From: Alteromonas sp. ALT199
GTDB taxonomy: Bacteria > Pseudomonadota > Gammaproteobacteria > Enterobacterales > Alteromonadaceae
Direction: 5' to 3'
Assembly (NCBI RefSeq): GCF_018619335.1
Contig: NZ_JAHHDX010000076.1
Span: 28,884 to 92,883 of the forward strand
Length of the DNA stretch: 64,000 bases
Positions 25,727 to 35,217 of the stretch are shown here, piece by piece (within the stretch, counting starts at the first letter, position 1; each line of letters begins with the position of its first letter). The notes under the pieces are model-generated. The model was not told the origin of the DNA, searched no databases, and saw nothing but the letters and a program-made list of their open reading frames with translations. Made by a program: the position numbers and the translations under genes.

Positions 25727-27646
25727 ATGCCCACAATAAACAACGTATTTTCTTCAGATGGCCTCCTTGCCGGTGCTATCAAGGGGTTCGTGCCTCGCGA
25801 AGCTCAAACTGAAATGGCTAAGGCGGTTAAGCGCGCAATCGATACCACAGGCAGTTTAATAGTTGAAGCGGGTACAGGAACTGGAAAAACTTTTGCCTAC
25901 CTTGCGCCTGCATTATTGAGCGATGGGAAAGCCATTGTTTCTACCGGTACTAAAAACCTACAAGAACAGCTATTTCACCGGGATTTACCGCTGGTAAAAA
26001 AAGCCTTGGGCAGTAAACGTAAAGCCGCACTGTTAAAAGGGCGCTCGAATTACCTTTGCCTTCATCGCGTAGAACAACACGGTGGTAATTCTACCCTTGT
26101 TGAAAAAGAGGTGTTGGGCCAGCTTTCAGAGGTGAAACGTTGGTCTACCACCACAAAAACAGGTGATATGGGCGAACTTAAAACCCTTCCTGAAGATGCC
26201 CGTGTTTTGCCACTTGTTACCTCTACAGTGGATAACTGCTTGGGACGAGATTGCCCTGACTACGAAGAGTGCTATTTGGTAAAAGCACGAAGAAAAGCGC
26301 TAGACGCGGATATAATCGTAGTTAATCACCATCTTTTCTTTGCTGATATGGCACTAAAAGACACTGGGTTCGGCGAGCTCATTCCTGAAGCAGATGCGAT
26401 TATTTTTGACGAAGCCCATCAAATTCCTGATATTGCCAGTGACTATTTCGGTGAGTCGCTTTCAACGCGACAAATTCACGACATTGCAAAAGATATTACG
26501 CTGCTATTTAGAACGGTTCTCAAAGACGCTGGGCAGCTGGATAAAGCGGCTGATAAATGCAGAATGATTGCCTCTGATTTGCGGTTATTGTTCCCGGATA
26601 CTGCTGAACGCGGCAACTGGGCCGAGGCGCTAGACCGTGACGACGTTCGCATGCAGGTGGGCAAGCTGGCCGAAGCGCTAGGTGTACTGCATGAAGTGTG
26701 TAAGTTACATATTGGCCGTGATAAAGATTTAGACAACATGTACGAACGTGTTGTGGCTGCAAGAGAACAGTTAGATGCGTTAAGCGACAATAAGCAAGAA
26801 AATGTAAGTTTGTGGTATGAAACTACTCAGCGCCATCTCATTATGCATTTAACGCCCTTATCAATTGCTGCTAAATTCAGACGCTTTATAACATCGCCGC
26901 CGCGCGGGTGGATTTTTACGTCAGCAACCTTAATGGTGAATGGCGGGTTTGACCACTTTCAACGCCGAATGGGGTTGGAAGATGCAGAAACATTAGGGTT
27001 GGATAGCCCGTTTAATTATCCAGAGCAGGCCATGTTGTGTGTACCCCGCTATTTACCTGAGCCTAATAGCTACGCTATGCGCGAAACCTTGTTAGAAACG
27101 GCTAAACGGCTGATTAAAGCAAGTCGCGGTAGGTGTTTCTTGCTGTTTACAAGCCACGCAATGCTTAGAGAAATAGCGCAAAAGCTAGAGGATGAAATAG
27201 ATAACCCGTTGCTAGTACAAGGAACAACAACAAAACAGGCGCTGCTTGATGCCTATCTTGCTGATGAAAAAGCTGTACTAATGGGTACGGGAGCGTTTTG
27301 GGAAGGAGTAGACGTGCGAGGTAATGACCTTGTATGTGTGATGATTGATAAGCTGCCCTTTGCCTCTCCTGACGATCCATTGCTGCAAGCGCGCATGGAT
27401 GATGTGAAAAAACGAGGCGCTAATCCCTTTGGAGTTATTCAAATTCCTCAGGCTGTTATTACGTTAAAACAAGGGGCAGGACGGCTCATCCGAGACCCGT
27501 CTGACAAGGGCGTATTGGTAATATGCGACAATCGTCTGGTTACGAAACCTTACGCTAAAACCTTTGTCGGTAGCTTGCCAGATATGAAAAGAACAAGAAG
27601 TTTAGGCGAAGTGGAAAAGTTTCTAGCCGGCATTGATGAAGCCTAA
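25727..27646 (+). CDS. yoaA: DinG-family ATP-dependent DNA helicase YoaA
   Basis: 639 residues. XPD/Rad3-like superfamily 2 helicase with an iron-sulfur cluster. Walker A is EAGTGTGKT (47-55), and FDEAH near 225 is the Walker B box. A cysteine set between about 107 and 180 (YLCLHR and NCLGRDCPDYEECY) forms the 4Fe-4S site. GTGAFWEGVDVRG near 525 and the QGAGRLIRD helicase VI motif near 584 complete it. YoaA acts in replication-associated repair with a polymerase III subunit in E. coli. The next gene is tsaB, exactly the E. coli neighbour, which supports YoaA over DinG itself. Confidence 0.93.
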   Translation: MPTINNVFSSDGLLAGAIKGFVPREAQTEMAKAVKRAIDTTGSLIVEAGTGTGKTFAYLAPALLSDGKAIVSTGTKNLQEQLFHRDLPLVKKALGSKRKAALLKGRSNYLCLHRVEQHGGNSTLVEKEVLGQLSEVKRWSTTTKTGDMGELKTLPEDARVLPLVTSTVDNCLGRDCPDYEECYLVKARRKALDADIIVVNHHLFFADMALKDTGFGELIPEADAIIFDEAHQIPDIASDYFGESLSTRQIHDIAKDITLLFRTVLKDAGQLDKAADKCRMIASDLRLLFPDTAERGNWAEALDRDDVRMQVGKLAEALGVLHEVCKLHIGRDKDLDNMYERVVAAREQLDALSDNKQENVSLWYETTQRHLIMHLTPLSIAAKFRRFITSPPRGWIFTSATLMVNGGFDHFQRRMGLEDAETLGLDSPFNYPEQAMLCVPRYLPEPNSYAMRETLLETAKRLIKASRGRCFLLFTSHAMLREIAQKLEDEIDNPLLVQGTTTKQALLDAYLADEKAVLMGTGAFWEGVDVRGNDLVCVMIDKLPFASPDDPLLQARMDDVKKRGANPFGVIQIPQAVITLKQGAGRLIRDPSDKGVLVICDNRLVTKPYAKTFVGSLPDMKRTRSLGEVEKFLAGIDEA

Positions 27647-27723
27647 GTTAAATCACTGAAAAGTGGTTAACGTGTATTGAGCTGTTAACACCACTTTCAG
27701 TTTATATGAAATAAGAGATAAGC

Positions 27724-28440
27724 ATGAACATTTTAGCTATAGACACGGCTACCGAAGCTTGTTCGGTTGCGCTTCAGTTTAACGACATTGTAATTACACG
27801 CTTTGAAGTATGCCCTCAGCAGCATAGCCAGCGGCTACTTCCCATGGTAGATGACGTATTAAAAGAAGCGCAGGTAACATTGGGTGATTTAGATTTATTG
27901 GCTTTTGGTAGAGGTCCAGGCAGCTTTACCGGTGTTCGCATTGCTACAGGTATGATTCAGGGGTTGGCGTTGGGAACGGGATTAAAAGTAGCCGGCGTAA
28001 GCACCCTTGAAGCCATGGCGAATGAAGTGGTGTCTAAAACTGAAAACAAAGACACGTTAATTGCCGTTGCGTCGGACGCGCGTATGAATGAAGTGTATTT
28101 CGCGGTTTACGCACAGTCACATAGTGGCCTTGTACTTTGTGTTGAAGAGCAGGTTTGCCCGCCAGATATTGCCATTGAGAAACTAAACGCCCTTCGAGAT
28201 AGCAGTAGTGCGAGTGTTATCGCTGCTGGAACAGGCTGGTCTGCCTATAAAGAGCTTGAACAGTGGAAGTCTGAGGTATGTGGCGAGGTAACGTCTGAGG
28301 TCACCCTTCCAAACGCACAGTATATGCTTAAGCACGCACTAGATGCTTATCAAAAAGGTGAAGTAACTGAAGCTGTGAATGTGGAGCCCGTTTATTTACG
28401 CGATAAAGTAACATGGAAAAAGTTACCAGGTAGAGAGTAA
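27724..28440 (+). CDS. tsaB: tRNA threonylcarbamoyladenosine biosynthesis protein TsaB
   Basis: 238 residues, normal for the family. ASKHA-fold partner of TsaD in making t6A37 on ANN-decoding tRNAs. Marks include MNILAIDTATEACSVAL at the start, the QHSQRLLPMVDDVL helix near 38, LAFGRGPGSFTGVRIA (near 60-75), and a C-terminal VEPVYLRDKVTWKK. It is essential in E. coli. It follows yoaA by 77 bases, as in E. coli. Confidence 0.96.
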   Translation: MNILAIDTATEACSVALQFNDIVITRFEVCPQQHSQRLLPMVDDVLKEAQVTLGDLDLLAFGRGPGSFTGVRIATGMIQGLALGTGLKVAGVSTLEAMANEVVSKTENKDTLIAVASDARMNEVYFAVYAQSHSGLVLCVEEQVCPPDIAIEKLNALRDSSSASVIAAGTGWSAYKELEQWKSEVCGEVTSEVTLPNAQYMLKHALDAYQKGEVTEAVNVEPVYLRDKVTWKKLPGRE

Positions 28441-28447
28441 CAATTCG

Positions 28448-28510
28448 AAAAAGCGTACCTCATAAATGCGAGCGAGATGGCAAATTTCGCTCTTGTATGG
28501 TACGTTTTTT
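28448..28510 (+). terminator. Long hairpin terminator after tsaB
   Basis: CGTACC pairs with GGTACG and an inner GAGCGA pairs with TCGCTC. T residues follow (GTTTTTTGCC). Confidence 0.7.
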
Positions 28511-28526
28511 GCCTCACTAAGTTTGT

Positions 28527-28820
28527 ATGATTATCAATAATAATTTCGCGCTACCGTCCTCTGAACCTTCCCCGGGTCGTGTCGCTAAAATTAACAAAGA
28601 CCCTGAACAGCAAAACAAAGGGCAAAATGAATCGTCTGCTAAGGCGATCGTTGTTGCGCCCGACGAACAGGGTACGGATAACGCCAAAGCGTACCAACAA
28701 TTTATCCGTGAAGACGGCAACAGCTATTCTCAAAATGCAATAGCCTCTTACAACAGTTTCGAAAAACAACAACAACGGGATTCTATCCAATCAATGTTTG
28801 GTGTAGATATCTACGCTTAG
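28527..28820 (+). CDS. Small hypothetical protein
   Basis: 97 residues, hydrophilic, rich in Asn, Gln, Ser and Asp, with no signal or membrane segment. The C-terminal half (AYQQFIREDGNSYSQNAI and QQRDSIQSMFGVDIYA) looks helical and ordered, while the N-terminal half (PSSEPSPGRVAKINKD) appears flexible. It lies between the tsaB terminator and the yeaY region. The RBS is weak. The composition fits a real small protein, but I recognise no family. Confidence 0.5.
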   Translation: MIINNNFALPSSEPSPGRVAKINKDPEQQNKGQNESSAKAIVVAPDEQGTDNAKAYQQFIREDGNSYSQNAIASYNSFEKQQQRDSIQSMFGVDIYA

Positions 28821-29170
28821 TGCTTTACGCTCAGCTATTTTCGCATAGATAAATATTTCTAACGAATTGTTAAATTTCGTTCAGTATTCGGAACAAACCG
28901 CCATTAACATTACTCTAAAATGTGTTTGTTTAAGACTACCGTTCTCATTTATGGGTTGCATTGATTGAACGACAGTGGTTGTCGTTACGTAATAATGCTA
29001 ATGTTTAGTTGCTAGAGTGCGGTTTTTCTTTTTAACTTAAAGAGATACATAAAAGTTTATAAGAGTTTTAAAATGTGCTGCCGCACGTGGATTCCTTTTA
29101 AATCAGCTGCTTTTGCAAAGGAAAACCATACAGGCGCAACATTTTTTCTAGGGTTCAAAGGAGCGCTTTA
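28821..29170 (+). other. 350-base intergenic region with a possible 32-codon upstream frame
   Basis: Mostly A/T-rich with no RNA gene. Near its end a small frame (ATG at 29073, 32 codons, starting MCCRTWIPFK) stops at TAATG, sharing one base with the start of the YeaY-like gene. This could couple translation, but the start has only AAGAG as a ribosome site. Confidence 0.35.
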
Positions 29171-29827
29171 ATGTCTCGTTATTTAGTTTTACTTACGGTC
29201 ATGTTATTTACAGGCTGTGCCATAGTTCCAGAAAGTATTGAAGTACCTGAAGGAACGCAATTAGTCAGCTATTCCAAAGCTGTTACGTCAGGTGCTAATG
29301 CTCAAGGCCAAAAAGCGCGGTGGGGCGGTATGATAGTTGGCGTCGAAAACAAGCCGAACAAAACGCTTATTGAACTCGCACACTTTCCTTTGAATCATTA
29401 TGGTAAGCCCTCCACAAATGGCGAAACGGCAGGTCGTTTCAAAGTGCAAATTGATGGCTTTGTAGATCCAATTGTTTTTGAAGAAGGGCGTTCTGTTACA
29501 TTTTTAGGCACTCTTTCCACGCCAACTGCTGGCATGGTGGGAGAGCAACCTTATATTTATCCAACGATCATCGCTGAAGACTATCACATGTGGAGAAAAC
29601 AAGAGGTTTACGATGTAAACACCTACTTTTTTAACTACCACACCGGCTGGTATTCGCCATTTTACCGCTTTAATGGGCCGTGGATGTATCCTCATTTCAA
29701 TAGAACCCGTGTTATCCGTTATCAAAACGCGCCAAGTAAAGCGAGATTACCATCTCGGAAAACTGGCGCTAGCAACACCAGGACGAAGTCTACTGCACAA
29801 CCTTTGAGAGAAGATAAACAGAAGTAA
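29171..29827 (+). CDS. Slp/YeaY-family outer-membrane lipoprotein
   Basis: 218 residues. The signal peptide ends LFTGC (lipidated C16). The Slp domain follows: an N-terminal PESIEVPEGTQLVSYS, ARWGGMIVGVENKPNKTLIELAHFPLN near 55, RFKVQIDGFVDP near 95 and EGRSVTFLGTL near 115. A tyrosine/aromatic-rich segment and a basic tail end the protein. Slp-type lipoproteins are induced by starvation in E. coli. The position between tsaB and fadD equals E. coli yeaY, so it is the likely orthologue. RBS AAGGAG. Confidence 0.88.
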   Translation: MSRYLVLLTVMLFTGCAIVPESIEVPEGTQLVSYSKAVTSGANAQGQKARWGGMIVGVENKPNKTLIELAHFPLNHYGKPSTNGETAGRFKVQIDGFVDPIVFEEGRSVTFLGTLSTPTAGMVGEQPYIYPTIIAEDYHMWRKQEVYDVNTYFFNYHTGWYSPFYRFNGPWMYPHFNRTRVIRYQNAPSKARLPSRKTGASNTRTKSTAQPLREDKQK

Positions 29828-29835
29828 GACCATTT

Positions 29836-29868
29836 AACAAGGCGGCAAATTATTGCCGCCTTGTTTTT
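29836..29868 (+). terminator. Rho-independent terminator
   Basis: AACAAGGCGGCAA and TTGCCGCCTTGTT form a 13-bp stem with a short loop, followed by TTTTT. Confidence 0.93.
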
Positions 29869-29922
29869 TAGTACAACAAAAAGCGAAAGTGGGGCGGCAA
29901 TTGTTTGCCGATAAAGGATGTT

Positions 29923-30762
29923 ATGATTGAAACAGAATTTAATATTGGAACACTACACTTAGCGGCTTTAGATAACGAAGGTGCTGGCAAGGTCATCATC
30001 GGCCTGCATGGGTATCTGGACAATGCGGAAAGCTTGAGGCTTTTGGCGCCTTATTTACAAACACATCGCTTTGTTGCTATTGATCTTGCGGGGCATGGTC
30101 GCTCAAGTCACCGTGCTCAAGGTGCGCATTACAATCAAGCCGATTATCTGCAAGACCTTTATGGCTTAATAGAGTCTCAAGGTTGGGACGATGTTATTTT
30201 ACTCGGGCACTCCCTTGGCGGAATATTGGCTAGTCTTTTCGCAGCGTTGTTCCCAGACAAAGTCAGTGCCGTTATTAGCATCGATGCATGTGGTCCGCTA
30301 ACTGAAACTGAAGAAACGACTGCATTACAAATGCGAGAGTCCATTGTCAGTCGTCATGCTAAATCGCGTAATAAATTGCGGATTGTCGAGTTAGAAGATG
30401 CTGTTAAAGCAAGATGCAAGATATCTGATATTCCAGAAGAGCACGCTCGCTCAATATTATCAAGAAACTTAACCCAAGATGCAGGCGGTCACTGTTTTTG
30501 GTCAAGCGACCCTAAACTTCGCACAAAATCATCGCTAAGGCTGACAGAAAAGCAGGCAGAATCTCTTATGCGTGCTATTGTATGTCCTGTACTTTTTATC
30601 GGTGCATCTAATAGCTTTAAAAATCTAGAGACGGTCTTTCCACAAAGGAAGGGGTGGTTCTTAAATGCACAATACGAACAATTAGTAGGCGGTCATCATA
30701 TTCACATGGAAAATACTGATGATATAGGGCTATTAATTCGCAATTTTGTTGAGCAAATGTAA
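29923..30762 (+). CDS. Alpha/beta-fold hydrolase
   Basis: 279 residues from the ATG at 29923 with AAAGGA upstream; an earlier start at 29905 is less likely. Oxyanion region HGYLDN near 29, the FVAIDLAGHGRSS strand near 50-62, and the nucleophile elbow GHSLGG with S97. An acidic residue follows in the C-terminal half, and the catalytic His is in GGHHIHME near 257. No signal peptide, so cytoplasmic. It sits between yeaY and fadD, where E. coli has no extra gene, suggesting a possible acyl-ester or acyl-CoA related substrate. That is positional inference. Confidence 0.85.
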   Translation: MIETEFNIGTLHLAALDNEGAGKVIIGLHGYLDNAESLRLLAPYLQTHRFVAIDLAGHGRSSHRAQGAHYNQADYLQDLYGLIESQGWDDVILLGHSLGGILASLFAALFPDKVSAVISIDACGPLTETEETTALQMRESIVSRHAKSRNKLRIVELEDAVKARCKISDIPEEHARSILSRNLTQDAGGHCFWSSDPKLRTKSSLRLTEKQAESLMRAIVCPVLFIGASNSFKNLETVFPQRKGWFLNAQYEQLVGGHHIHMENTDDIGLLIRNFVEQM

Positions 30763-30792
30763 ATTGTGCCGTTTATTTTTTTTTACACTTCC

Positions 30793-30821
30793 TATACTAT
30801 TCGCAAGTTATCAGACCAGTT
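30793..30821 (+). promoter_or_regulatory. fadD promoter -10 with FadR operator
   Basis: TATACT (30793-30798) fits a -10 box. At 30805-30821 the minus strand reads AACTGGTCTGATAACTT, with a perfect AACTGGTC half-site of the FadR consensus and a weaker second half. The operator would cover the transcription start, as expected for repression relieved by long-chain acyl-CoA. The FadR gene is in this window (40961). Confidence 0.7.
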
Positions 30822-30883
30822 ACACGGGCACGCCTTCTAAAGTGCTCATTAAATAGTATAAGAATAAAGTAGAGGAGGTTTTG

Positions 30884-32536
30884 GTGGAAAAAACCTGGCT
30901 TAAGCATTACGACCCTCGCGTTTCCGCAGAAATTGATGCCGATCGTTACGCATCTGTAGTAGATATTTTCGAGCAGTCGGTTAAGAAATTTAAAGATAAA
31001 GAAGCCTTTATTAACATGGGGCACTCAATTTCGTTTGAAGAGCTAGATACCTTGTCAGCGCAATTTGCTGCTTACTTACAATCTAGCGGACTAAAGCGCG
31101 GCGATGCGGTTGCAATCATGATGCCTAATCTCCTTCAGTACCCTGTAGCCATGTTTGGTGTATTGCGTGCTGGTATGGTTGTAGTGAATGTTAACCCTCT
31201 TTATACCGCTCGCGAATTAAAGCATCAGTTAAACGATGCCAATGCTAAAGCTATTGTTATTGTTGAGAACTTTGCGTGTACTTTGGAAGAGGTCATCGCA
31301 GATACTAACTTACAAGAAGTCTTTTTGACGGCTTTGGGTGACATGTTACCCGCACCTAAGCGTTGGGTTGTGAATGCGGTTGTTAAGTACGTTAAAAAGA
31401 TGGTGCCTTCATTCAATCTACCTGAAACCACTTCATTTATGTCGGCGGTTAAAAAAGGCCAGTCTCTTGAATACAAGCGTCCAAACATAGACAGTGGCGA
31501 TTTAGCATTCCTTCAGTACACAGGTGGAACAACTGGTGTATCTAAAGGCGCGATGCTTACTCACCGCAATATGGTTGCAAACTTGGAGCAGGTTTCAGGT
31601 ATTTTAGAAACCGTGATTGAAGAAGGTAAAGACTTTGTAGTTACCGCGCTTCCGCTTTACCATATCTTTGCATTACTGGCGAACTGCCTTATGTTCGTTA
31701 AATACGGCTGCCGTAACTTACTTATCACTAATCCGCGTGACATGCCGGCTTTTGTAAACGAACTTAGTAAGTATCCATTTACCATTTTGCCGGGCGTAAA
31801 CACTTTGTTTAACGGTCTGCTTAATACGCCTGGATTCAGCGAACTTGATTTCAGCAAGTTTAAGTTTGGTTTAGGCGGTGGTATGGCTGTTCAGCGCCCT
31901 GTTGCAGAAAAATGGGAAAAGGTTACGGGAACAGTACTTCTTGAGGGTTACGGCCTAACAGAATGCTCACCTGTTGTTGCGGTAAACCCACCCCAGATTG
32001 AAGCTTATAAAGGCGCAATCGGTATGCCGGTTCCGTCGACGGATATCAAGCTTCTAGATGATGATGGTAACCCTGTAGAAAAAGGCGAACCTGGTGAAAT
32101 ATGGGTGAAAGGCCCTCAAGTTATGAAAGGGTATTTAAACCGCCCAGAAGCAACAGAAGAAATCTTGAAAGACGGTTGGTTAGCTACTGGTGACATTGCA
32201 ACGGTAGATGATGAAGGTTACTTCTATATTGTTGACCGTAAAAAGGATATGATCCTAGTTTCAGGTTTCAACGTGTTTCCTAACGAAATTGAAGAAGTGG
32301 CTGCAATGCATGACGATATTGTTGAAGCAGCTGCCGTTGGGGTTCCTCACGAAGTCAGCGGTGAAGTTGTTAAATTATTCGTAGTACGAAATAACGACTC
32401 ACTTACTGAAAAAGACGTTATCGCGCATTGCCGTAATCACTTAACGGGTTACAAAATGCCTAAGCAAGTTGTTTTCAAAGATGACTTACCAAAAACCAAT
32501 GTAGGTAAAATACTGCGTCGGGAGCTTCGAGACTAA
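30884..32536 (+). CDS. fadD: Long-chain fatty-acid CoA ligase FadD
   Basis: 550 residues, starting at the GTG at 30884 preceded by GAGGAGG; the chain then aligns with the E. coli start ([10 protein letters not shown] against KKVWLNRYPA). Adenylate-forming fold: the ATP loop [11 protein letters not shown] (212-222), [10 protein letters not shown] near 348, [13 protein letters not shown] near 428 and the C-terminal lysine region [10 protein letters not shown]. It activates long-chain fatty acids to acyl-CoA at the inner membrane during uptake. The neighbours (yeaY before, rnd after) match E. coli. A FadR box covers the promoter. Confidence 0.96.
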   Translation: MEKTWLKHYDPRVSAEIDADRYASVVDIFEQSVKKFKDKEAFINMGHSISFEELDTLSAQFAAYLQSSGLKRGDAVAIMMPNLLQYPVAMFGVLRAGMVVVNVNPLYTARELKHQLNDANAKAIVIVENFACTLEEVIADTNLQEVFLTALGDMLPAPKRWVVNAVVKYVKKMVPSFNLPETTSFMSAVKKGQSLEYKRPNIDSGDLAFLQYTGGTTGVSKGAMLTHRNMVANLEQVSGILETVIEEGKDFVVTALPLYHIFALLANCLMFVKYGCRNLLITNPRDMPAFVNELSKYPFTILPGVNTLFNGLLNTPGFSELDFSKFKFGLGGGMAVQRPVAEKWEKVTGTVLLEGYGLTECSPVVAVNPPQIEAYKGAIGMPVPSTDIKLLDDDGNPVEKGEPGEIWVKGPQVMKGYLNRPEATEEILKDGWLATGDIATVDDEGYFYIVDRKKDMILVSGFNVFPNEIEEVAAMHDDIVEAAAVGVPHEVSGEVVKLFVVRNNDSLTEKDVIAHCRNHLTGYKMPKQVVFKDDLPKTNVGKILRRELRD

Positions 32537-32556
32537 TTTCTTTGAAATAGTTTTTG

Positions 32557-32581
32557 AAAGCCGGCGTAAGCCGGCTTTTTT
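32557..32581 (+). terminator. Rho-independent terminator after fadD
   Basis: AAAGCCGGC and GCCGGCTTT around a GTAA loop, with TTTT after. It separates fadD from rnd. Confidence 0.9.
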
Positions 32582-32597
32582 ATTACTGTGCAAAAAT

Positions 32598-33755
32598 ATG
32601 CAATATCAATTAATTACAACATTTGAACAACTCGAAAAAGTGTGCGCTGCAGCACAGCGTCAAGAGGCTGTAGCCTTAGACACCGAATTTGTAAGGACAA
32701 GAACCCTTACTCCGCACTTGGGCCTTATTCAGTTATATGATGGCCATCAACTTGTGCTTATCGACCCGCTCGCTATAGACAATATGCGCCCGTTTATCGA
32801 ACTTATGGAAAATACCGAAGTAGTAAAGGTATTGCACTCGTGTTCAGAAGATATAGAGGCGTTTCTTACCGCTTTTAATACTGTGCCAACGCCTGTATTC
32901 GATACGCAGTTGGCGGGTAGTATTTTGGACATGGGCCCCTCACTGGGCTACGCAAAACTGGTAGAGCTACTTTGCGATATCAGTTTGGATAAAGGTGAAT
33001 CTCGAACTGACTGGATAGCCAGGCCCCTTCGCGAATCGCAGCTTAGCTATGCAGCAAACGATGTATTGTACTTGCTGCCTTGCTACCAACAGCTTGCCAG
33101 CAAAGTGCAAGAAGCGAATAAAGTGCATTGGATTTATCAAGAAATTGCTTTGCTAGTAGATAAAAAGCGGGCTCAAATGCCCGAAGATTTTGCGTATTTA
33201 AGCATTAAGAACAGCTGGCGATTAAACAGCGAACAACTTACGGTTTTGCAGGCGCTAGCTGCATGGCGATTGAATACGGCGCGCAAAAAAGACTTGGCGC
33301 TAAACTTTGTTTTCAAAGAAGGCCATTTGTTTGAGGCGGCGCAGCGCCTTATTGATAACAAGTCTGGCCTGTCACGCATTAACGGTGTAAATCATCAGTC
33401 GGTGCGTCGCTATGGCGATACTATTATTACGCTTATTGAAGAAGCAAGAACGAAATATGCGCAGACGCCAGAAAAGCTTAGGTTACCCGTTGTACTGCGG
33501 CTTATCGATATAGCTAAATACAAGAAAACCCTTGCGGAACTTAAAGCTATCAGCGATAAAATTGCTAAAGATAACAATGTGAATAGCGACGTTATTGCGT
33601 CTAAAAAACAGCTTAATCAATTGCTGAAATGGTATTGGTTTCCGGTAGATGAGACTCGCGTACAAGGCTTGATACCTGATGTGTTGTCTACGTGGCGTGA
33701 GCCATTATTCCGCCCTCACATAATCCGCCTATTAGGCGATGCACCATCTCAATAA
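32598..33755 (+). CDS. rnd: Ribonuclease D
   Basis: 385 residues against 375 in E. coli. DEDD-family 3'-5' exonuclease acting on tRNA precursors and small stable RNA. The four acidic residues are visible: D28 and E30 (LDTEFVRT), D85 (HSCSEDIEAF) and D155 with Y151 (YAANDVLYL). One HRDC domain follows from about 210 (LTVLQALAAWR) and a second helical one toward the C-terminus. It lies downstream of fadD as in E. coli. Confidence 0.95.
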   Translation: MQYQLITTFEQLEKVCAAAQRQEAVALDTEFVRTRTLTPHLGLIQLYDGHQLVLIDPLAIDNMRPFIELMENTEVVKVLHSCSEDIEAFLTAFNTVPTPVFDTQLAGSILDMGPSLGYAKLVELLCDISLDKGESRTDWIARPLRESQLSYAANDVLYLLPCYQQLASKVQEANKVHWIYQEIALLVDKKRAQMPEDFAYLSIKNSWRLNSEQLTVLQALAAWRLNTARKKDLALNFVFKEGHLFEAAQRLIDNKSGLSRINGVNHQSVRRYGDTIITLIEEARTKYAQTPEKLRLPVVLRLIDIAKYKKTLAELKAISDKIAKDNNVNSDVIASKKQLNQLLKWYWFPVDETRVQGLIPDVLSTWREPLFRPHIIRLLGDAPSQ

Positions 33756-33831
33756 TCTTTAACAAAATAACGTGGGCGTGAAAGTTTGAAATTCTCACGC
33801 CAACATCAATTACAAAGCGGGTGAAACGTTT

Positions 33832-34128
33832 ATGTTATGTGCAGTTTATAAAACGCGAAAAAAAGAAGGTATGTTTTTATATGTGCCAAAAAAAGATCAC
33901 TTTGAAGACGTGCCAGAGCCGTTGATGGTAAAATTTGGTCGCCCAGAATTGGTGACTATTATTTCTTTAGATAAACGGGAAAAACTGGGAATGGTCGATA
34001 AACAAAAGCTTATCGATGAACTTACTGAAAAAGGTTTTTACCTGCAAATGCCACCTAAAGAAGACAACCTGCTGGAGCAACACCGCGAATCGCTTGGTTT
34101 GTCTAAAACGCCAGATAAAAAGTTTTAA
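33832..34128 (+). CDS. ycgL: YcgL-domain protein
   Basis: 98 residues. Matches the YcgL family: [18 protein letters not shown] at the start, [18 protein letters not shown] near 35, and [11 protein letters not shown] near 73. It is a small alpha/beta protein of unknown role, widespread in gammaproteobacteria, often next to rnd. It begins 76 bases after rnd and ends 6 bases before the transglycosylase gene. Confidence 0.92.
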   Translation: MLCAVYKTRKKEGMFLYVPKKDHFEDVPEPLMVKFGRPELVTIISLDKREKLGMVDKQKLIDELTEKGFYLQMPPKEDNLLEQHRESLGLSKTPDKKF

Positions 34129-34134
34129 AAATTT

Positions 34135-35217
34135 ATGTTATTAAAGGTAATAAATCGTTTAGTTAACCGAGTTACTATCAACAAAAAGTGTAGTAACCAT
34201 ACATCACTTTTTCAAACGTTAAATATCGCCGTACTTTTATCTATTATTACTTTAAGCTTTTCACTTACTGTTCATGCTGAAAGTCAACCTAACGCTCACA
34301 AAGAACTAAACGAGGAAGGGTTTAAGCGTTATGTCGCTCAATTGAAAAAGGAAGCGGCTGAAAAAGGCATAGATAAAACTAAGCTAGAGCAGGCGTTCGC
34401 TGATATCACCTTTAGACCCACCGTTGTCAAATCTGATAAAAGTCAGCCAGAGAAAAAGATAACCTTAGATGACTATCTAGCAACGCGAGTACCTGACTGG
34501 AAAGTAAAGCAAGCGGTTGAACAGTACAATGAACATAAGGTATTGCTTGAAGATATTGCTCAACAATACGGGGTTCAGGCTCGCTTCATCGTTGCGCTGT
34601 GGGGTAATGAATCTAATTTTGGTAAAATTCAGGGCAATTTTAGCGTGCTGTCAGCGCTGGCATCGTTGGCGTATGAAGGACGTAGAGAGAAGTTGTTTAA
34701 AGACAATTTTTTTGCGGCACTTAGAATACTCAATGAAGGCCACATCGACGTAGAGGCGTTTAAAGGCTCATGGGCCGGTGCGATGGGGCAAACACAGTTT
34801 ATGCCCATATCCTTTCTAAATTATGCGGTAGACTACGATGGCGACGGTAGAAAGGACATTTGGGGAACCAAGGCAGACGTATTTGCGTCAATCGCCAACT
34901 ATCTATCATCTGAAGGGTGGGATAGTAAAGGAACGTGGGGACGCCAAGTAACACTAACCAAACCGGTACCTTTTTCAGGGTTAGCCAAATCTAATATGAA
35001 ACCGTTGGCATTTTGGCAGGAGAACGGCGTTAAACGTTATAACGGAAGTGAACTCCCTAATGCAAAAATTAGTGCGTCGCTCATTATGCCCGATGGTGAG
35101 CAAGGTCGAATTTACTTGGTTTATAACAATTTTCACACGCTGATGAAATGGAACCGATCGTCATATTTTGGTGTGTCGGTTGGGTATTTGTCAGAGCGAA
35201 TAAAACGAGGTTACTAA
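34135..35217 (+). CDS. Lytic murein transglycosylase, MltB family
   Basis: 360 residues. A basic leader and a hydrophobic segment (about 32-47, ending VHAES) indicate a periplasmic enzyme; no lipobox is seen, so it is a soluble form unlike E. coli MltB. The catalytic glutamate is E159 in ALWGNESNFGKIQGNF, followed by VLSALASLAYEGRR, GSWAGAMGQTQFMP near 212 and DYDGDGRKDIWG near 231. It cuts glycan strands with formation of 1,6-anhydroMurNAc. Its stop overlaps the next start (TAATG), so it is cotranslated with the FAH-family gene. Confidence 0.92.
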   Translation: MLLKVINRLVNRVTINKKCSNHTSLFQTLNIAVLLSIITLSFSLTVHAESQPNAHKELNEEGFKRYVAQLKKEAAEKGIDKTKLEQAFADITFRPTVVKSDKSQPEKKITLDDYLATRVPDWKVKQAVEQYNEHKVLLEDIAQQYGVQARFIVALWGNESNFGKIQGNFSVLSALASLAYEGRREKLFKDNFFAALRILNEGHIDVEAFKGSWAGAMGQTQFMPISFLNYAVDYDGDGRKDIWGTKADVFASIANYLSSEGWDSKGTWGRQVTLTKPVPFSGLAKSNMKPLAFWQENGVKRYNGSELPNAKISASLIMPDGEQGRIYLVYNNFHTLMKWNRSSYFGVSVGYLSERIKRGY

